Below, piece by piece: positions 20,830 to 30,592 of a DNA stretch of 38,872 nt. Each line of letters opens with the position of its first letter. The stretch's first letter is position 1. A program made the position numbers and the translations under genes. The stretch is from Hydrogenimonas sp. (GTDB lineage Bacteria > Campylobacterota > Campylobacteria > Campylobacterales > Hydrogenimonadaceae), in assembly GCA_003978765.1 (NCBI GenBank), contig QNYO01000036.1, forward strand, positions 1-38,872, read 5' to 3'. The notes beneath the pieces were generated by a model. It saw only the letters and a program-made list of their open reading frames with translations. It did not search any database and was not told the DNA's origin.

Positions 20830-21663
20830 ATGAAAAAACTATCTCATATCACACCTCTTATCGCATCACTCTTTTTACCCCTAAGCCTCTCTGCCAATGA
20901 GAAAAGTTATGATGGTTACTCCTATATTGCTATAGGTATCAACCATACCACCTACAAAGAGCGTGTCACCACACAAAGTGGTACGAGTGTCCACTCCAAA
21001 GCCTCAACAACCGATACCTACTATATGACAGGTGGCTTGGTACGTTTTAATAAAGATATTGACTTTTCATACGATCTTGCATCAACACTCTATCCCAATG
21101 ATCTCACTGAAGATGTCTATCTCAACGGTACCTATCAGCCCAACCATGCGACAATTCTTCTGAACCATATGAGCTATCTGCTTCACTATAAACTAACCCC
21201 AAATCATCGTATTGTCGCTGGTGGATCATACATTCTCAACACATTTAAACGCTTCGACTTTATGAATCTTCCAACCCAAGGCATGGTTGAAGAGCGTTCT
21301 GCTTCAGTAACTGCAGATATTGGCTACTGGTATGAGAGTTCACCTGCCGCTGTCAAAGGTTTTCGTTTGACATTCAAAGCCCTCTTAGGTCTCCCTATCT
21401 GGCAAAAAACGACCAACACCAACACCACATCGACCGACTTTAGCAACCCTGATGGCTACAATGCCGATACATCGATATGGATTCACTATACGATGCAACC
21501 TGGTTGGGAGCTTGGATGGGTCACAGGGTATAGCTATATGTTGCGTGAAGGAGATGGTCCCAAAGAGGGGAGTGTCAATGGCGTAACAAAAAATATCTAC
21601 TGGCCACACAACAGTACATCAACATGGTACACGACCCTCTCCATCACATGGAATTTTAGATAG
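20830..21663 (+). CDS. Predicted outer-membrane beta-barrel protein
   Basis: Signal peptide MKKLSHITPLIASLFLPLSLSA; alternating strand pattern; aromatic-rich C-terminus TTLSITWNFR; SD aaagga. Confidence 0.6.
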   Translation: MKKLSHITPLIASLFLPLSLSANEKSYDGYSYIAIGINHTTYKERVTTQSGTSVHSKASTTDTYYMTGGLVRFNKDIDFSYDLASTLYPNDLTEDVYLNGTYQPNHATILLNHMSYLLHYKLTPNHRIVAGGSYILNTFKRFDFMNLPTQGMVEERSASVTADIGYWYESSPAAVKGFRLTFKALLGLPIWQKTTNTNTTSTDFSNPDGYNADTSIWIHYTMQPGWELGWVTGYSYMLREGDGPKEGSVNGVTKNIYWPHNSTSTWYTTLSITWNFR

Positions 21664-21776
21664 TCAGATACGCAATGTTTGATTACAAAACTGTAACTAG
21701 TGTAAAAAGCTGTTTTAGCTAAAAATCATAAATCTTTCATTATAATCGACCAACTCTATTTGGCTGAAGGATCGGT

Positions 21777-22511
21777 TTGCCACTCTTTTATATTCGGAAT
21801 GAGGATATTATTACCATAGAGAGTCCAGAGGATGCCGTCATCATATCTCCGTCTCTCTACTGGTATGAGTATGTCGAATTTCCAACAAAATCTCTCTCAA
21901 AAGCCAAACGGCTTGCAGATACCTTTTTGGCATCACGTCCAAGCTCATATACAAAGATCTATGTTGAGCGACATGGTCAAGGGTTTGACTGCTATGCGTA
22001 CGATCCAGAGAGACTCAAAGTCCAAATTGATAAAATTTCGGCAAAGCACCTTCCCCGCTACTTTCTTCAACAACTTGCCGATCAGTTACCCGTACGAATT
22101 GATGCCCTCTCTATTGCTGAAATGATCAATGGCATTGCTGTTGAGATTGCCAATCCAAAAGAGCAACTTCGCTCGATCGATACAATCGATTTCTCGACCC
22201 TTCCCAAGCCATTTAATCGCCATCGACAGGGCACCCTTCCAAAATATTTGGGGATCACACTTATTGGAGTATTTCTCTTGAGCATGGGAGTTGATCTTAC
22301 ATTACGCTATCAAGCACTTCAAGCCACACAGACCATGGTAGAGCAGACCCGAACCAACCGCTCCTTCTATGAAATTAAGTCCCTTCTAAAACGTTTTGAA
22401 AATCGACAAACGAAACAAGAGAAACTTCGCACAGCCATCCAACAAGCACTTCAACACCGACTCAAAGATCATCTAACATGCTCTATCCAGTCAGGGTGTA
22501 CCTATGAATAG
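21777..22511 (+). CDS. GspL-like T2SS inner-membrane platform protein (divergent)
   Basis: First gene of the T2SS operon; cytoplasmic domain, single TM YLGITLIGVFLLSMGVDL, short coiled region; TTG start with SD gaagga. Confidence 0.6.
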   Translation: MPLFYIRNEDIITIESPEDAVIISPSLYWYEYVEFPTKSLSKAKRLADTFLASRPSSYTKIYVERHGQGFDCYAYDPERLKVQIDKISAKHLPRYFLQQLADQLPVRIDALSIAEMINGIAVEIANPKEQLRSIDTIDFSTLPKPFNRHRQGTLPKYLGITLIGVFLLSMGVDLTLRYQALQATQTMVEQTRTNRSFYEIKSLLKRFENRQTKQEKLRTAIQQALQHRLKDHLTCSIQSGCTYE

Positions 22512-22899
22512 AGCGACCCTCTATCTTCTCATACCATCGCTCTCCCTTCTTATCTGGTTGGGCGTTGCACACTATATGGCATCTCAAAAAGAGCAGCTTG
22601 AAAAGAGCTATCATACACGTAGTCAACTGCTTGCACGCTACCATCACCTCCAATCCAAATGGTCTGAAAAAGCCCAAAAAGAGGCGATCAAACGGTTTGA
22701 TACACTCCTTAGGCTCTACCATATCCAACCACAGATCACCAAACAGCGTAATAAAAAGATCTATAGATTTATTCTTGATAAAGAAAAAGCTGATACCATA
22801 CTCAATAAACTTCTTAACAGTAACCTTGCAATCGATAGATTCACCATCGAACGTCAAGATGACCAACACCTTAGTGTCACAATTGGAGTGACCTTATGA
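22504..22899 (+). CDS. GspM-like T2SS protein (divergent)
   Basis: N-terminal TM LLIPSLSLLIWLGVAHYM, coiled segment, small alpha/beta domain; overlaps the preceding gene. Confidence 0.55.
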   Translation: MNRATLYLLIPSLSLLIWLGVAHYMASQKEQLEKSYHTRSQLLARYHHLQSKWSEKAQKEAIKRFDTLLRLYHIQPQITKQRNKKIYRFILDKEKADTILNKLLNSNLAIDRFTIERQDDQHLSVTIGVTL

Positions 22900-23405
22900 T
22901 CTGGGTGAAACGCATTGCACTCCTTATTACAGCCATCACTCTGTGGCTCATACTCACCCCGCTTTTTATCTCTAAAGAGCGCCTTTGCAATGGTGTGATT
23001 GAGATGGCAGCCAAAGAACAGATAAGCTTCTGTTATGCCCAACGTCACACATCGATGATAGATTGTTATGTGAAAGATTTACAGATCCTCTATGCAACTT
23101 CACCTGTGGCAAAAATTAGAGAATTCAAGGTTGCATTGTGGCAGATACATGCCAACCATATTCATCTTGAAGGGATAGCAGCATCTCTTCTACCTCCATC
23201 GATTGAAACCATCACCATTCACCCGATAGAAGGTCTTATCCATGCCAGAGGTGACTTTGGAACATTGGAGGGGCATATTATGTGGCACAAACGAACCATT
23301 GAACTCACACTCAAACCATCCTCTTTGATGCGTAAAAAGTTTGCATCCACCCTACGCTATTTCAAATTTTCTGATGGAAAGTATCTCTATGTTACGTCGT
23401 TTTGA
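22896..23405 (+). CDS. GspN-like T2SS protein (divergent)
   Basis: N-terminal TM and repetitive beta pattern; positional (ATGA overlap with the GspM-like gene). Confidence 0.5.
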   Translation: MIWVKRIALLITAITLWLILTPLFISKERLCNGVIEMAAKEQISFCYAQRHTSMIDCYVKDLQILYATSPVAKIREFKVALWQIHANHIHLEGIAASLLPPSIETITIHPIEGLIHARGDFGTLEGHIMWHKRTIELTLKPSSLMRKKFASTLRYFKFSDGKYLYVTSF

Positions 23406-24231
23406 GCCACTTCTTCCTACGATGACATGGCTATTTCTTATCATTGTAACAGCCAAATTGACAGCACTCATTGTTGATGCTTTTCTGCCACCGGTGGCAC
23501 ATCTTACTTGTCAGATAGAAGCACCTAAAATCACCCAGCACTACCCATTTACCCAAGCCTTTGGACTTAAAGAAAAGCAGACAAAGACGACTCATACACC
23601 TATCATCCAAAAGCCAAAAGCCCCTGTTGTCTCTTTAAAGGGTTACAAACTCTTAATGACAGCCGTCGGCTCACCAAGTATGGCACTGATCAACTATCAC
23701 GGAAAAAATCATCTGCTTAGTGTCGGTGAATCGATCAATGGCTTTAAACTGATCAATGTAGCGACCGATCGTATCCAACTTGAAAAAGCAGGCACGATCT
23801 ATTGGCTCTCTATGAAGCAAGAGAAGAGTAAAAGATCTTCCATCAGTGTCACACGCAAAGATAAAAAAGTTCAACCAACCCAAAACCGACTGGTCGAACA
23901 GATTCGCCAAGAGGGAGATACCTACTATATCCCTAAAGAGCTGGTTGATGAGATGCACAATATCAAAAAGATCTTCAAATATATTGCCATCAACCCTATC
24001 TATAAAGAGCATAAGCTTACCGGTTTTGCTATCACCCATGTCAAACATGGTTCCGTCTTTGATCACATGGGGTTACGCAAACGTGATATTATTGAAGCAA
24101 TCAATGGCAAGCCACTCACCAATGAGGGCGATGCCTTCAAATATTTCAACCAAATCTCAACACTCAATCAACTCTCACTTACAATTCAACGCGGTAGTGA
24201 ACGCAAGGAGCTTCATTATGAGATCTATTAA
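23389..24231 (+). CDS. gspC: GspC-like T2SS protein with C-terminal PDZ domain
   Basis: N-terminal TM; HR-like domain (LLMTAVGSPSMALINYHGKNHLLSVGESINGFKLINVATDRIQLEKAGTIYWLSM); PDZ GFAITHVKHGSVFDHMGLRKRDIIEAINGKPL; ATG at 23389 is the plausible start. Confidence 0.8.
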   Translation: MLRRFEPLLPTMTWLFLIIVTAKLTALIVDAFLPPVAHLTCQIEAPKITQHYPFTQAFGLKEKQTKTTHTPIIQKPKAPVVSLKGYKLLMTAVGSPSMALINYHGKNHLLSVGESINGFKLINVATDRIQLEKAGTIYWLSMKQEKSKRSSISVTRKDKKVQPTQNRLVEQIRQEGDTYYIPKELVDEMHNIKKIFKYIAINPIYKEHKLTGFAITHVKHGSVFDHMGLRKRDIIEAINGKPLTNEGDAFKYFNQISTLNQLSLTIQRGSERKELHYEIY

Positions 24232-26002
24232 AAGGCTATGGCTTTTAACACTCATCCTACCATTTCTTTTACAGGCTGAAGAGATTACACTCAACTTCAA
24301 CAACACTCCGATTGAAGATGTGATCCGTTTTGTCGCCAAACAGACCCATAAAAATATTCTCATCACCGACCATGTGAGTGGCAATGTCAACTTTATCTCT
24401 GAAACACCTATCGATAAAGATGACCTCCTACCACTCCTTACCCAAATTTTGCAAAATCGTGGCTATACCATTGTCGAAGATAATGGCTATCTACTCGTTA
24501 CCCGTGCCGCCAATGCCAAAAAGTTGGCAAAACCCAAAAAGTCTGATGCAGGCATGGTCACAAAGGTCATTCCTGTTCACTATCTTAAAGCAAGTAATGC
24601 GGTTCAAAAGTTACGCTACCTCAGCAGTCAATTTGCCTCCATCACCTTCGATAATGAGAAGAATATCATTGTCATCAGTGACTACCCAAACCATATTCAA
24701 AACTTTGAAGCAACCCTCAAAAAGATTGACCAACCCATTCATAAAGATGTACGCTTCATCCCTCTAAAAAATGCCGATGCCCAAGTCGCACTGAAAGAGC
24801 TCAATGCCATCTTCAAAGCCCTCTCAACCACCTTCCGCTTTCCTGTCACACTCAATGCCGATGAAAAGAGTAATCAAATTATTCTCATTGCTGATACCCA
24901 TGATATCAATAAGAGTGTTGAGATTATCCAAGAGTATGACCATAAAAATCAGGCAAAAGAGGTGATGAGCCGAGTCGTTTTTCTCAATAATGCTGAGGCA
25001 AAGACAACGGTTAAAGTCATTAACGGACTGCTTAAGAGTTTTGATAAAGAGACCCGTGCCCATATCGCTGTTCAAGCCAAAGAGGATATTAATGCGATTG
25101 CCATTACAGGAACAGCTCAAGCGGTTGCGATGATGACGAGTGTGATTAAAAAGCTTGACATCGAACCACAACAGGTCTATATCAAAGCCCATATCTATGA
25201 AATTAGTCAAAACAGACTCAACAATCTTGGTGCCAAATGGGGATTGGCAGGGGGTGCTGTTGCTGGCAATGCACTTCTTACCTCTCTCTTTAATTTTGGT
25301 GGCTCCTCCTTTGTACTCCCCACATCACTCAGTAGTACCATCGATTTTGGTACCACTTCAAAAGCGATCGCTGTGGGTGCTCTGATCGACCTCTTAAAGC
25401 AATATGGTGCGGTTAATGTTGTCTCTGAGCCCAATATCCTCTGTATCAATAACAAAAAATCGACCGTCTATATCGGAAAGACCATCTCTATTTTGACAAG
25501 CCAAGCCACAGGAGATAGTACCACATCGATTACACGTAACACCTACAGTCGAGAGGATGTTGGTTTGACACTTGAAGTGAAGCCCCAAATTGCAAGTGAT
25601 CATAAAGTGTTGATGGAGGTAAAAACCAAAATTGAAGATATTGACCGATCAACCACCCTTGCTGTCGATCGTCCCACCACCCTCAAACGAGAGGTTAATA
25701 CCATATCGATGGTACAAGATGGAGAGAGTGTCATTATTGGTGGACTTTTGAAAGATTACTACTCAAAAGGGGTGAGTAAGATACCGATTCTTGGAGATAT
25801 TCCATTTATAGGGGGACTCTTTCGCTCAACCAATGAGAACCGTGACCAGATCAATGTTGTCGTGATGCTGACTCCCTATATCATCAAAAATAGCCAATCA
25901 CTCTCACAGATTCAAGAAGAGATTGCCAAAACGGAAGAGCTAAAAGCCCAGCTGACTCAAGTTCTTCAACAAGAGTTGGAGAAGCGTAAGGAGACGAAGT
26001 AA
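24218..26002 (+). CDS. gspD: Type II secretion secretin GspD
   Basis: N0-N3 domains (NTPIEDVIRFVAKQTHKNILI), secretin core VYIKAHIYEISQNRLNNLGAKWG, GESVIIGGLLKDYYSKGVSKIPILGDIPFIGGLFRS; signal peptide from 24218. Confidence 0.95.
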   Translation: MRSIKRLWLLTLILPFLLQAEEITLNFNNTPIEDVIRFVAKQTHKNILITDHVSGNVNFISETPIDKDDLLPLLTQILQNRGYTIVEDNGYLLVTRAANAKKLAKPKKSDAGMVTKVIPVHYLKASNAVQKLRYLSSQFASITFDNEKNIIVISDYPNHIQNFEATLKKIDQPIHKDVRFIPLKNADAQVALKELNAIFKALSTTFRFPVTLNADEKSNQIILIADTHDINKSVEIIQEYDHKNQAKEVMSRVVFLNNAEAKTTVKVINGLLKSFDKETRAHIAVQAKEDINAIAITGTAQAVAMMTSVIKKLDIEPQQVYIKAHIYEISQNRLNNLGAKWGLAGGAVAGNALLTSLFNFGGSSFVLPTSLSSTIDFGTTSKAIAVGALIDLLKQYGAVNVVSEPNILCINNKKSTVYIGKTISILTSQATGDSTTSITRNTYSREDVGLTLEVKPQIASDHKVLMEVKTKIEDIDRSTTLAVDRPTTLKREVNTISMVQDGESVIIGGLLKDYYSKGVSKIPILGDIPFIGGLFRSTNENRDQINVVVMLTPYIIKNSQSLSQIQEEIAKTEELKAQLTQVLQQELEKRKETK

Positions 26003-27492
26003 TGCTAACCGAGCCAATTGAGGCGACACTTCCAATCTATACAGAGGTTGAAAATCTTGACTTCTATCTTAAAAATGGTCTCCTCTTTTGCCTCTATCAT
26101 GAAGAGCCACACGCCGTAATTCGGGAAAATCCCGATGCCAATATGCTCAATGCCCTCTCCCACTTAGCAGGCAAATTTCCTCTGATTGTTTTAGAGAGTG
26201 AGAGCTACAATAAGCTAAAGAGTCAGCTCCTTGAGGCAAAAAGTGAGGAGGGTATCGGTGGTATTGAAGGGTATGAAACCACTGAAGAGATTGAGACCTT
26301 TCTACAAAATGAGGATCTTCTGACCAGCGAAGACTCTGCCCCTATCATCCGTTACGTCAACTCCCTCTTTTTACAAGCTGTCAAACGGCGTGCCACCGAT
26401 ATTCATATCGAAACCTTTGAGTATGAGGGGGATGTTCGTTTCCGTATTGATGGGGTCTTAAATCGTATTGCGACACTCAAAAAAGGGGCGATTGGGTCAA
26501 TTATCAACCGTATCAAAGTGATATCAAATCTTGATATCTCTGAAACACGTATTCCTCAAGATGGTCGTACAAAGATCACGATTGCTGGTGCAAGTGTCGA
26601 TGTCCGTGTCTCTATCTTACCCACCTACTATGGTGAAAAGGCGGTTCTGCGTCTTTTGATGAAAGGGGAATCGATCCCTTCACTTCAAGAGCTCGGCTTC
26701 TCTGAAGAGGTCTATACCAAACTGCGCGCTCTGCTCAAACATAGCTACGGTATGATTTTGATTACTGGTCCAACAGGAAGTGGTAAATCGACAACCCTCC
26801 ACTCCTTCTTAAAAGAGATTGACCACGAACACTACAATATTATCACGGTAGAAGACCCTGTTGAGTACAATGCTGACGGTATCAACCAGATTCAAGTCAA
26901 TGAGAAGGTCAATCTCACCTTCTCGGAAGCACTCCGCTCGATTCTTCGGCAAGACCCTGATGTCATTATGGTGGGTGAGATGCGTGACAAAGAGACAGCA
27001 AAGATTGCCACCCAAGCGGCAATGACAGGACACCTTCTGCTATCCACACTCCATACCAATAGTGCAGCGGCGGCGATTCCCCGTCTGATCGATATGGGAA
27101 TTGATCCCTTTTTGGTCAGCTCCACACTCATTGGTATTCTTGCCCAGCGTCTTGTACGGCTTCTCTGTCCACACTGTAAAACGCCTTACCAGCCAACCGA
27201 TGAGGATATACGTTACTTTAACCTTCCACATGATGTGACACTCTATGCTCCCAAAGGGTGTGAAAAGTGCAGTGGTACAGGCTATATGGGACGGCGTGCA
27301 ATTGGTGAAATCATTATTGTTGATGAGACCTTTGCTGCACAGATTAAAAGTGGTGCAGATGAACAGCAACTACGCCGCTATTTATTAGAGAATACCGACT
27401 TTAAACCGATGTTTGATGCCCTACGTGATATGGTTATGGCCGGAGAGACCAGTATCCCTGAAGCGATTCGTATTGGAGTCAAAGGGTTATGA
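26002..27492 (+). CDS. gspE: T2SS ATPase GspE
   Basis: Walker A GPTGSGKST, Asp box EDPVEYNADGINQIQVN, LLSTLHTNSAAAAIPRL, tetracysteine zinc motif CPHC...CEKCSGTGYMGR. Confidence 0.97.
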   Translation: MLTEPIEATLPIYTEVENLDFYLKNGLLFCLYHEEPHAVIRENPDANMLNALSHLAGKFPLIVLESESYNKLKSQLLEAKSEEGIGGIEGYETTEEIETFLQNEDLLTSEDSAPIIRYVNSLFLQAVKRRATDIHIETFEYEGDVRFRIDGVLNRIATLKKGAIGSIINRIKVISNLDISETRIPQDGRTKITIAGASVDVRVSILPTYYGEKAVLRLLMKGESIPSLQELGFSEEVYTKLRALLKHSYGMILITGPTGSGKSTTLHSFLKEIDHEHYNIITVEDPVEYNADGINQIQVNEKVNLTFSEALRSILRQDPDVIMVGEMRDKETAKIATQAAMTGHLLLSTLHTNSAAAAIPRLIDMGIDPFLVSSTLIGILAQRLVRLLCPHCKTPYQPTDEDIRYFNLPHDVTLYAPKGCEKCSGTGYMGRRAIGEIIIVDETFAAQIKSGADEQQLRRYLLENTDFKPMFDALRDMVMAGETSIPEAIRIGVKGL

Positions 27493-28688
27493 CATTTAGC
27501 TACAAAGGGTACGATGCAAAGGGAAAGCGTACCAAAGGGGTGATCACTGCTCCCGATATTGAATCCGCCAAAGAGCAACTACGCTATCAAGGCACTCTTG
27601 TTGAGCATATCAAACCCAAAAGAGCCTACTTTATCCGTCCTATTCCCCCTGCACTCATTAGCGCACTTGGTCGTAACCTTAGCCTCTATCTTAAAGCGGG
27701 GATTTCACTCAATCAAGGGCTCCATCTTGTCGCTGATAACTTTCCTAAAAAGAGTAGAGAGCGCGCCTTTTTAGAGGAGGTGTCGCGCCATATCGAAAGT
27801 GGTGGCTCCTTTTATGAAGCCCTTGCGACACAAAGCATCTATACCGTTCCCCCCTACTTCATGCATACGATTAAGGTAGCACAAAAGAGTGGTAATCTTG
27901 AGATGGTTCTACGTGAACTCTCAGAGTATGTTCAAGAGCAAGAGCGTATCAAGCGTGATGTTGTGAAAGCCTTTATCTACCCATCATTCATTCTTCTGAT
28001 TGCCATTGCCATGATCAACTTCATGCTCACGACCATCATTCCCAAAATTGTCGATATGTTTGAGTCAACCAAAAGTGAGCTTCCGACAGCGACCAAAATC
28101 ACCTTGGCACTCTCCCACTTTTTCCAAGCTTATTCGGGACTGATGCTGATTGTTGCGATTGGACTCATCACTGCCTTAGTCCTCAGTTGGAAACGGTATC
28201 AAAAGTTTGGCTATATGATGGATCGACTCCTTCTTAAAATCCCTCTCTTTGGGGATATGATTACCTTTATGGAGTTGGGGCGTTTTGGACGGGTGATGGC
28301 ACTTCTGCTTCAAAGTGGTGTCCCTTTTGCACAAGCTCTCAACTATGCCGCCCAAACCATCTCAAACCGTTACCTTCAAAAACTTTTTGGTAAAATAGCC
28401 TCACAAATCGTTGAAGGTAAAAGTTTTACACAAGCGGTACGGGAGAATGTCAAAAAACGGGAAATCCCCAATGACTTTATCAATGCCGTTGCACTGGGTG
28501 AAAAGAGTTCACACCTCGCCTTTTCACTCAAGAGTCTTTCAGAGCTCTATGCCCAACAAAACCGTGACCGCATCGAAGTGATGCTGGCCCTACTTGAACC
28601 TGTTTTAATGCTTGTCATCGGCGGTATTATCGGTTTTCTTGTCATCTCCATGCTGTTACCAATCTTTTCAATCAGCTTAGGAGAATAA
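27489..28688 (+). CDS. gspF: T2SS inner-membrane protein GspF
   Basis: Two T2SSF repeats, e.g. RNLSLYLKAGISLNQGL and LGRFGRVMALLLQSGVPFAQAL; three TM helices. Confidence 0.95.
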   Translation: MTFSYKGYDAKGKRTKGVITAPDIESAKEQLRYQGTLVEHIKPKRAYFIRPIPPALISALGRNLSLYLKAGISLNQGLHLVADNFPKKSRERAFLEEVSRHIESGGSFYEALATQSIYTVPPYFMHTIKVAQKSGNLEMVLRELSEYVQEQERIKRDVVKAFIYPSFILLIAIAMINFMLTTIIPKIVDMFESTKSELPTATKITLALSHFFQAYSGLMLIVAIGLITALVLSWKRYQKFGYMMDRLLLKIPLFGDMITFMELGRFGRVMALLLQSGVPFAQALNYAAQTISNRYLQKLFGKIASQIVEGKSFTQAVRENVKKREIPNDFINAVALGEKSSHLAFSLKSLSELYAQQNRDRIEVMLALLEPVLMLVIGGIIGFLVISMLLPIFSISLGE

Positions 28689-28708
28689 ACATTCAAAAAG
28701 GATTATCA

Positions 28709-29134
28709 ATGAAACAACGACGTGGATTTTCACTGCTTGAACTGATGATTGTCATTATTATTCTTGGACTGCTTAGTGCGCTTGTTCTACCAAACCTCCT
28801 TGGTAAAGCAGAAAGTGCCAAACGCAAACTGGTCTGTATTCAGATGCAACAGATTGAAGAGGCACTCAAATCATTTAAGTTTGATAATGGTATCTACCCA
28901 TCAACCGAAGAGGGGCTTGAAGCACTCATTCACAACCCTGACCCAGAGAAATATACCAACTATGCTTCAACTGGCTATTTAGAGGGTAAAAAGGTACCAC
29001 GTGACCCATGGAAACACCCCTATGTCTATCTTAATGATGAAGGAACGATTAACCTCATCAGCCTTGGTGCTGATGGACAAGAGGGTGGTGATGGTGAAGC
29101 CAAAGATATTACACTTCAGGAGTGTAGCCGTTAA
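28709..29134 (+). CDS. gspG: Major pseudopilin GspG
   Basis: RRGFSLLELMIVIIILGLLSALVLPNLLGKAESAK; C-terminal YPSTEEGLEAL...DPWKHPYVY...ISLGADGQEGGDGEAKDI. Confidence 0.97.
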   Translation: MKQRRGFSLLELMIVIIILGLLSALVLPNLLGKAESAKRKLVCIQMQQIEEALKSFKFDNGIYPSTEEGLEALIHNPDPEKYTNYASTGYLEGKKVPRDPWKHPYVYLNDEGTINLISLGADGQEGGDGEAKDITLQECSR

Positions 29135-29143
29135 CGGTTAACA

Positions 29144-29686
29144 ATGCAATCACCCATTAAACCAGCCTTTACACTTATAGAACTTCTGATTGTTCTTCTA
29201 TTAATGGGGATTCTCTACGGCATTGCTTTCAATGCCGTACTCCCCAAATCATCAACAGCACAAAAACAAGAAGAGTTATCACTCCGCACCATTGATAGAC
29301 TATTTAAAAATTCACAACACTATCGCAAAGAGAGCCTCACACTCTACTGTACCGAATCTAAAGAGTGTTATCTTGTGAGTCAAGGCAAACTTCTCTCAAC
29401 CATCTCACTCCAACAGAGTGGTACAGCCTATCGCCTCAATCCCGATGAGACACTTCAGAGTATCGACTACCCCCATATAAAGATAGGTACCAAAGAGTTT
29501 CGCCCCACATTTGCAATTCACTGCCGTCAAGATGGATACTTTAACCCCCAAATTATTCGTGTTGGTGAACGTTGGCTCTATATTCACCCGTATAAGAAGC
29601 CACAATTTTTTGATGACCCTGTAGAGATGATTGCAACCATACGACAGAGTGACTATCTTCCGGATAAGGCAGGTTATGCACAGTAG
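29144..29686 (+). CDS. gspH: Minor pseudopilin GspH-like
   Basis: IKPAFTLIELLIVLLLMGILYGIAF prepilin motif; position. Confidence 0.75.
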   Translation: MQSPIKPAFTLIELLIVLLLMGILYGIAFNAVLPKSSTAQKQEELSLRTIDRLFKNSQHYRKESLTLYCTESKECYLVSQGKLLSTISLQQSGTAYRLNPDETLQSIDYPHIKIGTKEFRPTFAIHCRQDGYFNPQIIRVGERWLYIHPYKKPQFFDDPVEMIATIRQSDYLPDKAGYAQ

Positions 29687-30080
29687 TCGCAACGCATTCA
29701 CACTTCTTGAAGTACTTTTAAGTGTCATGATTCTCTTTAGTATGGGGCTTGCACTTTTAAAGTTTGATAGCTGGATTAAACATGAGGTTGAGCGGTATCG
29801 AGGCAAAGCGATACTCCTCTACCAAACCACCCCACTCCTCTATGGCAATCTTCGACAGATTACCAAGCAGGGAGTGACACTTTATGACACAACCTACTTT
29901 CAAAAACTTCGTGATGATGAGATCTTTTGGCTTAAAGAGCATCATGCACGCATTACACTCGGTAAAGAGGAGAAGAAAACTCTCTTTCAAAGTGGCGATC
30001 TCGACTTAACCTATAAACTCTTTCCACTCAAAATCAACCAAGAAGAGCATACCGTCAACTTTTTAAGGATTGAGCCGTGA
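29676..30080 (+). CDS. gspI: Minor pseudopilin GspI-like
   Basis: SSRNAFTLLEVLLSVMILFSMGLAL; ATG at 29676 overlaps gspH. Confidence 0.7.
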   Translation: MHSSRNAFTLLEVLLSVMILFSMGLALLKFDSWIKHEVERYRGKAILLYQTTPLLYGNLRQITKQGVTLYDTTYFQKLRDDEIFWLKEHHARITLGKEEKKTLFQSGDLDLTYKLFPLKINQEEHTVNFLRIEP

Positions 30081-30592
30081 AACGCGCCTTTACACTCTTA
30101 GAGATGCTCATCTCTATACTGCTCACGGCGATCCTCTTTACCTACCTTTACAGTGTCTTAAATGGTGTCCGCGACAGCCATCGACGCTACGAAAAGTCTG
30201 CCAAAAGTGTGACTTTGGCACAAACCATCTTTTCAGAGCTTACCCAAGATATCACACAGTTGCGATCCTCTCTTTCAATTATTCATGAGGCAGGCTATGA
30301 TCGCTTCTCTTTTACCACCGACCACTCCATCTATGGCATTGCCCAACCGTGGGTTCACTACTATATCAGTCAAAAGGATCATGCCCTCATTCGTATTGAA
30401 GCCACAGCCCCCATCGACTTTTTTCACAGCAACTATGTGGGGGATCAAAATGGTAGCTACTTTTTTGCTGATAAGTTGGCTGAAGAGTGTACATCGTTAC
30501 GTATCTCCAACCACCAAGCCCATGTCGATCTGATGGTTCAGTGCAAAACCATCACTCCAATTGTGATGAGACTCTATAAAGGTGATCAATGA
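30077..30592 (+). CDS. gspJ: Minor pseudopilin GspJ-like
   Basis: MKRAFTLLEMLISILLTAILFTYLYSVL; ATGA overlap. Confidence 0.7.
   Translation: MKRAFTLLEMLISILLTAILFTYLYSVLNGVRDSHRRYEKSAKSVTLAQTIFSELTQDITQLRSSLSIIHEAGYDRFSFTTDHSIYGIAQPWVHYYISQKDHALIRIEATAPIDFFHSNYVGDQNGSYFFADKLAEECTSLRISNHQAHVDLMVQCKTITPIVMRLYKGDQ

Noticed and set aside
23846-24217. N-terminal extension of the 718-aa gspD ORF
   Set aside because: It is out-of-frame overlap with gspC; the true start with a signal peptide is at 24218.
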